Position numbers and translations under genes: made by a program
The notes under the pieces: generated by a model
The model's database searches: none
What the model was told of the DNA's origin: nothing
The model's input: the letters and a program-made list of their open reading frames with translations, nothing else
Shown here: positions 56,709-64,000 of the stretch, piece by piece
Position numbering within the stretch: the first letter of the stretch is position 1
Layout: every line of letters starts with the position of its first letter
NCBI GenBank assembly: GCA_037976565.1
Contig: CP137666.1
Span: 59,599,413-59,663,412, forward strand
DNA length: 64,000 bases
Reading direction: 5' to 3'
DNA from: Mesocentrotus franciscanus
Taxonomy: Eukaryota; Echinodermata; Echinoidea; Camarodonta; Strongylocentrotidae

Positions 56709-57257
56709 AGCTACCAATGTTAGCTCAGTTATAGTATATTGTTGGATGATGATTTTTATTTTTTCCTTCTGAATGATGAGTCTATTATTTGTATAAAAAA
56801 TGTATATATTTATGAAGACAAAGATGATACACTGACTATATATTGAGAGTTTATGGAAGATACAAATTAATATATTATGGATGTATATAGATGTTGATAA
56901 TTCTATTAACTTTTAAAGTAGAAAAATGTTTTTGATTGGGTAATGACTTATGACATGCATTATGTATACTTTCTTCAAGAACAAACTTGTCAACAGAGCT
57001 ACCAATATTAGCTCAGTTACAGATACATTGTTGGACAATGATTTTTCTTTTTCTTTATTCATTCTGAGTCTGTTGTTTGCAGAAAAAAAAAGATGCATAA
57101 ATATTTTATAAAAACAAAGATAATATATTTATTATTTATTGAGAGTTTATGGAAAACACAAAATAATGTATTATTGATGTATATAGTTGTTGATAATTCT
57201 ATTAACTTTCTAGGTAAAAGAAATTTGATTTGGTTAATGACTTATGACATGCATTAA
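56709..57257. repeat. Tandem duplication, period 288 bp
   Basis: Two diverged copies, starting AGCTACCAAT at 56709 and 56997, both ending GACTTATGACATGCATTA. Confidence 0.8.
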
Positions 57258-57259
57258 TT

Positions 57260-58335
57260 GTATCCCCTGGCAGTATGCCGGTGGGGTACTTTGGATTCAG
57301 CAGCGTTACGCCGCCGCGTCATATTCTTGTGTGTGCTCTAACTGCCACATTCCTTGACAGATTTTTTTCAAATTTTGTATGGAGGTGTATCTTGGTATAA
57401 TCTACACACCTCTAACTTTTGGTGATGCTGCCCTCAGTGTTCCGTCTTCTATAGGGTAAAAGGCCATATTTTTGTGGATGGTTTGTGTGCGCTTTATAGG
57501 CCACATTTCTCAAGGGATTTTGTTCAAATTTTGAACGAAGGTGTATCTTGGTACGATCTACAAGCCTATAGATTTTGCTGATGCTGCCTCCAGTGTTCCG
57601 TCTTTTATAGGGTCAAAGGTCATATTTTGATAGATATCTTTTGTGCACTCTAGTGTGTGGTGTAACTGCATCATTTCTTAACAGATTTCTTTCAAATTGA
57701 GTATGGAAGTGTATGTTGGTAAAATCTACGCACCTATAGTTTTTGGTGATGCTGCCACTGGTGTCCCGTGTTTTTTAGGGTCAAAGGTCATATTTTGGTG
57801 GGTGTCTAATGTGCACTATGCAGGTCATATTTCATGACAGATTTCTTTCAAATTTTGAAAGGAGATGTATCTTGGTACAATCTACACATCTACACTTTTG
57901 GGCGATGCTGCCCTCATTGTTCCGTCTTTTATATGGTCAAAGGTCATATGTCTTTTATGCGCTCTAACTGCCACATTTCTTGACAGATTTCTTTCAAGTG
58001 TTGTATGGAGGTGTGTCTTAGTACAATGTACACATCTTTAGTGTTTGGTGATGCTGCCACCTGTGCTCCATCTGTTATAGGGTCAAAGGTCGTATTTTGG
58101 TGGCTGTCTTTTGTGCGCTCTAACTGCCACATTTCTTAAAAAGATTTCTTTCAAATTTTCTACAGAGATGCATTATTGGTTTGGTGATGCTGCTCCTATC
58201 CTAGTCTTGACAATAGTCCGAGCCACTAGTGGCGATCTCTACGTCATCCTTTTGTTTCAGGGAGGGAAGAGGGGATCTTTGTCCCTTCTTCGAACATAAG
58301 GATGACACAAAATCGCTGCCACTGCCGGGGGATAC
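57260..58335. repeat. Tandem-array element with GTATCCCC termini and DR1 motifs
   Basis: Inverted termini GTATCCCCTGGCAGT and (inverted) GTATCCCCCGGCAGT, with possible ATT flanks. Six units of about 136-168 bp marked by GATGCTGCC (57424, 57580, 57748, 57904, 58050, 58186); most carry GGGTCAAAGGTCA or a close variant. A hairpin (AGTGGCGAT..ATCGCTGCCACT, 58218-58326) closes the right end. Confidence 0.75.
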
Positions 58336-58399
58336 ATTCGCATTGCGCGGCAATACAGATTGCGATATTTCTAGTTATGTATACTTTCTATCAGATCAT

Positions 58400-58598
58400 A
58401 TTTTACTGATCTATGGTCAGCGGCCTGTTGATTGGTTGAGCACCCGTGTGCCTTGGCCAATAGGCCTTGTGCGTTATTGTTCCAATTATTGATCAAATTA
58501 ATTGACCGCCGGCCCTCCCGTAGAGTATAAAACACGCCTGCTTACATTAGATTTTATCACCTGACGAAGTGTTGCAGAGGCGCACGAAACGTTGTGAT
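58400..58598 (+). promoter_or_regulatory. TATA box, CCAAT boxes and CTGACGA..GAAAC motif
   Basis: CCAAT-type sites (ATTGG 58432, CCAAT 58456 and 58481) precede TATAAAA (58526-58532), followed about 30 nt later by ATCAC-CTGACGA (58556-58567), an imperfect hairpin, GAAAC (58586-58590) and GTGAT. This resembles the promoter and terminal motif of a retroelement LTR or pLTR. No gene follows it, so it is probably a solo or relic terminus. Confidence 0.35.
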
Positions 58599-58853
58599 CT
58601 TTTAGATCCCTTATTGACCATACATTGCGAGACAAACGAATATCACTAGCGATATTATTTTCGGAAACTTGTTCAAAATTCATTTTTCTAAATGAATAAT
58701 GCACAATAAATTATTGCACAATGCTAAGCCTCAAAAGGCACTAAAAAATCTTGAAAATGCTACTTTTGTTTTTAAAAAAGATGATGTATATCAAAAAAAA
58801 TGTGCATTATGCACATTTCCCCCTTTTTTTTTTAAACCAAAGGGGCTCTTTAA

Positions 58854-59378
58854 AGGGACTTTATAACATTGTTTGGATGAGAGAAAATGGTGCTGAGGTA
58901 GTGACTTCAATGCTAGATGTACAATTACAGATAATCTGAAAGTTTGAGTGAGAACGGACCATTATTAATGATACAAATTGGGAAAAGCTGATCTGATCGA
59001 TTCCAGAATTCTCCCAACTGTATTATTATATTTTAACTAAATCTTAGGTGAATGAAAATCATCACAAAGCAATGAATTGGTTCTATATACCATTCCAAAC
59101 ATTTAAGAATTGAAAGATGTTTAAAAGCCTGCTTTATGTCTTGTTTTCATGGAAAAACGGTTGGGAAAATTCAAAAATTGGTTGGGAGAATTTACTGTAA
59201 GAGGGTGTCGCACAGTGACGCCTTCAAAGAAAACCATAAATATCTTTGTGGTTTGAGAATTTTTTCAGGATTTTTTGCATGTTAGAGGGTCAGTATGGTA
59301 GAAGGAATATAATAAGTAACATTTCATACAAAAATCACTCATTTTTTCATCAACCTTCAACAATGTTAACGAGTCACT
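58854..59378. mobile_element. TTAA-flanked MITE, family X copy 2, 525 bp
   Basis: Ends AGGGACTTTA and (inverted) AGTGACTCG, flanked by TTAA at 58850-58853 and 59379-59382. The inverse of 20313-20826 over its full length. Confidence 0.8.
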
Positions 59379-59382
59379 TTAA

Positions 59383-62300
59383 GCATTGTGATATACCTTA
59401 TAGTCAAGATATACATGTAATTGTGCATGTGTTTATTTATTTTTTTCACTAGAAATACTTGTATGTTAATAAAAAATATATTTGCTTTATAATGAAAATG
59501 ATATTATAGAGATAAACAAATAACTCATTAGAATGTTGATCATTTAAAAAAAAAGTGTGTAGTAACTGAATACAACTCTGCCTTCCTTGCAAATCTATAG
59601 ATATCCTGTTTTATCCATCCATGTCATATTCACTTATGAGAAACACAATTATAGTAATAATGGAAATTAAACAAAATTCAAGGAAACAGATTGTCAATAT
59701 GGTGTCAAATGTAACATGACACCGTCTTTCTTTCTCTCCTGATATCTGTGCAAGGATCTTGTTGCATGGAAAATCGCTCTTGAATTTACTGTGGGGCTAA
59801 TTTAAATTGCATGGATGAGAAGATTGCACCTGTATTATTGTGACACCTATTAGTTCCCAAGTTGGATTAAGAGGTGATGAGGTGATGAAATGCTTGAGGG
59901 CCGGGTGCAGTGCACACTCACCCAATCCTCAAAATTAAGCAAACACCTTTAAGCACCAAATCTAAATTAATAATTTTGTATTCTCTCTCAGATATAGGTG
60001 AGTTTCAAATCATCCTGTGTAGAGATTCATTTTAAATGTTATGACATGTGAAAAGGATAAGGAATCACACTCCTTGAAATGAAAATCACAGATAAACAAG
60101 TAAATCCATATTCTCATTATTTTCATTCAATAAATGTGATTTTTGTTTTATTCAGTAATTCTGGAACATGTAAAATTCTTGCCAAATTAATCATTTACAA
60201 ATTTTCGAAACAAATGTAAAAAAGAAGTACAAAACCTCTCCATTTTATTAGAATGACGAGAGTTTAAAACCAAAATCTCATGCACATGTTTAAGATAAGA
60301 TATATTTACCATTATCTTGCCTCATACATATTCTAAAAACAGATGTGAAACCTTATTCGGTTGACATACAGAAGTGCTCAAGGCATTTAGTATGAATGAA
60401 CAAGCTACTTTAAGAGTGAGTGTAAGGGGATTCCATGTTGATAATCAACATTATGTGATGTACTATTTACACTGAAGCTGATAGACATTTATGAGATTTC
60501 TGTCAGCTCCCAGTTTCTCACTGTATCAAGTGATAGGTACATTCTATTATAGTTGTAACACATCTGACAAATATACGCCAGCTCAAGTATGCAATCCAAT
60601 TAAGGAATGTTCCTTAGCTTCAAATTGAATCTTGTTATCTGTTTTTATCTTGTTATCTGCTTTTATCTTGTTTATGTGGCACCTTTCTTGCCATTCCAGT
60701 TAGGTGTTTGAACTGAAATAAAATTTTGCCTTGCTTTTGAAATCTATGATGAAGTGTGTAGTCTATCCAAATGTGTGTTGGGAAATTGTGCAGGATTTGA
60801 GAAAAATGAAAATGAAATCTATTGGTAAGTTTCGGATTTTGGCTGAACTCCATCTCATTCTGAAAACTCTGTTTTTGTATTTAAAAAAAATAAATAAATG
60901 TGGAGAGAAAAGACTCGCTGAATTGCTTCAAGTTTGAAGGTCATTATTTGCACATGTATGCCATGATGACTGGGGATGTTTAGACTGAATGTTCATGCAA
61001 ATTGTTGACAAGCATATCTTTGTGGAAATTGCCAAGAACAGAGGTTAATGGTTTTAGATGTATTGCTAGCACATAAATTCATGTTTTTACAACTCTGTTT
61101 GTGTTATTGTATTAAACAATATATCGCAGTAGTTTGGTGTGAACTTATACACACTCCAGAACAATATTTACATAAAGTCTAAACTAGTATCTGGGTAAAG
61201 ATTTAAAAAAATGAAATGCTTGTTTATTGCATTGTCATTCAGTACTCAAACTTGAACTACTACAGGTGTAAATGTACAACATCAACATCATTATACTATG
61301 TAAGTCTCAATAATCTTTCCTCAACATTGTTGTGTCTAAGACATATCAAAATCTCTATCTGAAATTGTTTTTGCAATGGATGCATGAAAAGTGACACCCA
61401 ATAACAAATAGATATAACAACTCCACATTTCCCATAATATAAATGTAGTATATATTTTTGTATGTGTGTTTCATATCCAATATTACAAAAAAAAAATTGC
61501 ATACCGGTATCTCCCCCAATTATAGATTTGTATTGCACTGACAATATAAGTACATGTTCATGCAAGAACAATTTTGCAATAGGCAAATAACTCATATCAG
61601 GGCAATTCTGATTTTTTAAAGTTCTTCCTTGTCCCAATCTAATCCCCCTCCCCACCACAAATTAAATGTCTGACAGGACATGTAAGACATGGATCTTATT
61701 CAGAGTTTGTAGAAAGAAAAATGAAATATTGTTTAAATACATGTACAATAGCTAGGTAACTGATTGAGTTCCTTATTTGAATAACATGATTTTGTCATCT
61801 ATGTCTTTGAATGACTGAAGACAAACTCCCAAAGTTTGAGTCTCGGATGCTTTATTGTACACAGATTTTGAATCACACAAAAAAGGGAGACCAATGGATT
61901 GCATGTGTTGTGGTATAATCAAAAGAGTATATGAAAATCTAAGATCTGAAATTGCAGCACCTAAACTTAAGTCAATAGTTAGTTTTCCAAGGTATTAAAC
62001 AATGAGATCCACATTGAATGAAATATTGGAAGACACATTAGGTTGTCCACTAGTTATGGTACATTGGTTTTTGATAACTTGAGGTTGAAGTTCAATAGAA
62101 ATTGCATTTCCTTGCATTGCGATTTTGGAAGATTAATTCCTTGTTTCTTTAACACCGATGCATTTCTTTTGATACTTGTGTTTCTGGGATTTCAAAGTTA
62201 TTTATCCTTCACAAAGTACATGTACACAGTTTATTTCAGAGAAGTTACGATTCACCCTTGATCTAACCTCTTTCCCCCCTTGAACTAAAAATTGATCTTT

Positions 62301-63130
62301 TTGCATTGTTTTGCCTTAAAGATAACGGCTAGAATAAAATACTCTCATAGGAAGTTCTGATTGTCATATTCCTTCTATATTGCCGTTATTTACCTGAATT
62401 CATTAATGCAAGAAAAATAAATAAATAAATAAATGAATAAAATGTTGCTCTCTTTGCAATATTTTGGCTGGTAATACACAATGTTGGTAAAAGTGGAAGA
62501 TGTAAATAAAATACTGTACTTTAGGATACAGAATAACACATAAAAATCTCTGCAGAATGCCCATGTTTTCTAGAAATTACAAAAGTAAAATGTTGCTTTT
62601 CCGGATAGGTAAATCCGACCTTTGATGTTTATTTTAATTGTATACATACCATGTTGCACCATTGAAAACAAATTTTGTGTGTGATGGATGAACAATAAAA
62701 ACTTAAATCATGAATCGTGAAAGTTTACAAAGCTTATTTTATAGTAACAGACAAAAAATACAATTGGTTTGGTCTCGTACCAAGAAAAAACGAATTTTCT
62801 CCAAATCTATTCCAAATTTTGACCAGCACCGTGTATTATACCTTACATGCTATTTGCTTCTCCACTCCATGATACCTTACATGCTATTTGCTTCTCCTCC
62901 TTTGATGATGGTCCCACACAGGCACTGTTTACATTGTTCTCCTTCACGTCTTTCTTGCCGAATCATGACACGTCATCAATTAAATTGTTTGGAAATGCTT
63001 GCAAATATTATCACTTCTAAGTACCATCTCCAATCACCTCGTGCGACGACCGTTCATCACCGGCCTCTTCTCACGCTTCAACCTTTCCCCATCAATCACC
63101 GTCTCATCATCCCTTCTAAGGAGATAGGTG
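59383..63130. other. Intergenic AT-rich DNA, no gene recognised
   Basis: No conserved motif, splice-consistent frame or named repeat seen. It contains an (AAAT)n run near 62416-62440. The 167-codon frame at 62710-63213 has biased, non-domain content and overlaps the better signal-peptide frame. Confidence 0.4.
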
Positions 63131-63364
63131 ATGCCCCGTTTGAGAAGGCTTGCATCCTCCGCCATCCTCCTGATCCTCCTCTTCATCCGACCAACAGCCG
63201 TGTTCGACGATGAAGGTTTCAAAGGCTTTCGTGTCGTCGTCGAACCGCCTTTCGTGTCGAGCGATGTTTTTGGAAACGGATCATCATCAGCAAGGGTTAC
63301 TGTATTAGGAAGGGTTTGTCCTTTATCAGGTTGTACTTTATTTTGGTCTCCGGTTGGAGGTTGA
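63131..63364 (+). CDS. Possible first exon of a secreted protein
   Basis: An ATG opens MPRLRRLASSAILLILLFI and onward: a basic head, a hydrophobic core and a polar stretch typical of a signal peptide, followed by about 50 residues (FRVVVEPPFVSSDVFGNG) to a stop at 63364. The frame may leave earlier through a splice site, but no strong donor is visible and no downstream exon lies in the window. No family recognised. The alternative is a chance frame in a locally GC-richer patch. Confidence 0.25.
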   Translation: MPRLRRLASSAILLILLFIRPTAVFDDEGFKGFRVVVEPPFVSSDVFGNGSSSARVTVLGRVCPLSGCTLFWSPVGG

Positions 63365-63536
63365 ATGATGACTTTGCTGCTGAGTGCTGGCTCGTCATTG
63401 TGAAGACGTTTAACTCGGATTAGCTCCTGAGAGGAACGAAAATATGAAGAAAGAAAAAGGGGGAATGAGATTAAGATACTGAAAGATTGAAAGGACGACG
63501 TTAATGTTTTGTTTTATGCGAGATTCTGAATGCAAG

Positions 63537-63539
63537 AGG

Positions 63540-63600
<61 letters not shown>
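63537..63600. repeat. (GA)n microsatellite
   Basis: About 28 GA units, nearly pure. A second GA run and a (TA) run occur at 63918-64000. Confidence 0.95.
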
Positions 63601-63601
<1 letters not shown>

Positions 63602-64000
63602 GGGTGTAAGATTTGTGTATACTATATAGCTTGCATATTAATATTTACACGAGTTCAATTGCCCTGTATGAATCGAGGCCTGATCGTCATTACGTATACT
63701 CTCCTGTCAGCTTCATTGTCGTTCATGTATTCGATCCTTGAGTATTTGATCGTTGAGGTGTGAGTGACAAGATACTAATTCATGTACTCTCTTCCAGGTT
63801 AAACGTATCGTGAGCAAATGCTGTGATTCATAGCACTCTTATAGAGCTCATACTTTTGTATACCTAACGAATCATTTTGTGTACACGTAGACGGAGAAAG
63901 TAAGAGAAAGGAGTAAGTGAGAGAGAGAGAGAGAGAGAGAAAGAAAAAGATATATATATATATATTTATATAGAGAGAGAAAGACATAGAGAGAGAGAGA

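Noticed and set aside
62710..63213. 167-codon frame
   Set aside because: His/Pro/Leu-rich with no recognisable domain; conflicts with the signal-peptide frame and lies in non-coding-looking DNA.

Overview
The window is animal nuclear DNA: A+T-rich, with short phase-consistent exons, GT-AG introns, long intergenic stretches and very many transposon relics. The BEL/Pao element, the tandem-array repeats (starting CCGTCCGTCC or built around AGGTCAAAGGTCA) and the repeat termini I recognise point to a marine invertebrate deuterostome, most likely an echinoderm. The species is an inference; no rRNA or mitochondrial sequence is present to settle it.

Three host genes can be assembled exon by exon. 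(1) AMT, the mitochondrial glycine-cleavage T protein, runs on + from 4165 to 26253 in 8 exons (408 aa); its transit peptide sits on a separate exon 10.8 kb upstream. (2) A 4-exon, 354-aa gene on - (31438-34191) resembles small ciliary proteins and fits C3orf84/CIMIP7. (3) A 10-exon, 896-aa gene on + (46528-55878) has the layout of IHO1/CCDC36, the Mer2-family factor that promotes meiotic double-strand breaks. In human 3p21.31, C3orf84 and IHO1 are divergent neighbours and AMT lies close by, so this looks like conserved microsynteny and supports calls 2 and 3.

The rest is mobile DNA. 1-3 kb: a 2.8-kb hAT-type element with a perfect 8-bp target duplication. 4-26 kb (AMT introns): a duplicated unclassified repeat, one copy broken by two TTAA-flanked MITEs (one holding a 154-bp palindrome), an Alu/7SL-like SINE, more TTAA MITEs, hAT MITEs, fold-back elements and a 158-bp tandem array. 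30.4 kb: a Harbinger-like MITE between convergent gene ends. 36-46 kb: a second Harbinger-like MITE interrupted by a 9.4-kb BEL/Pao LTR retrotransposon (CATAG duplication, near-identical LTRs, three frameshifts in gag-pol). This nest fills the gap between the divergent C3orf84-like and IHO1-like genes. 47-59 kb: tandem-array elements rich in DR1 nuclear-receptor motifs lie in and beyond the IHO1 introns. 59-64 kb: mostly featureless AT-rich DNA, ending in a possible secreted-protein exon and GA-rich microsatellites.

I found no bacterial-type genes, CRISPR arrays, tRNA or rRNA genes. The most rewarding targets are the syntenic gene trio, the transposon nest at the IHO1 promoter, the DR1-bearing arrays and the TTAA MITE cluster.
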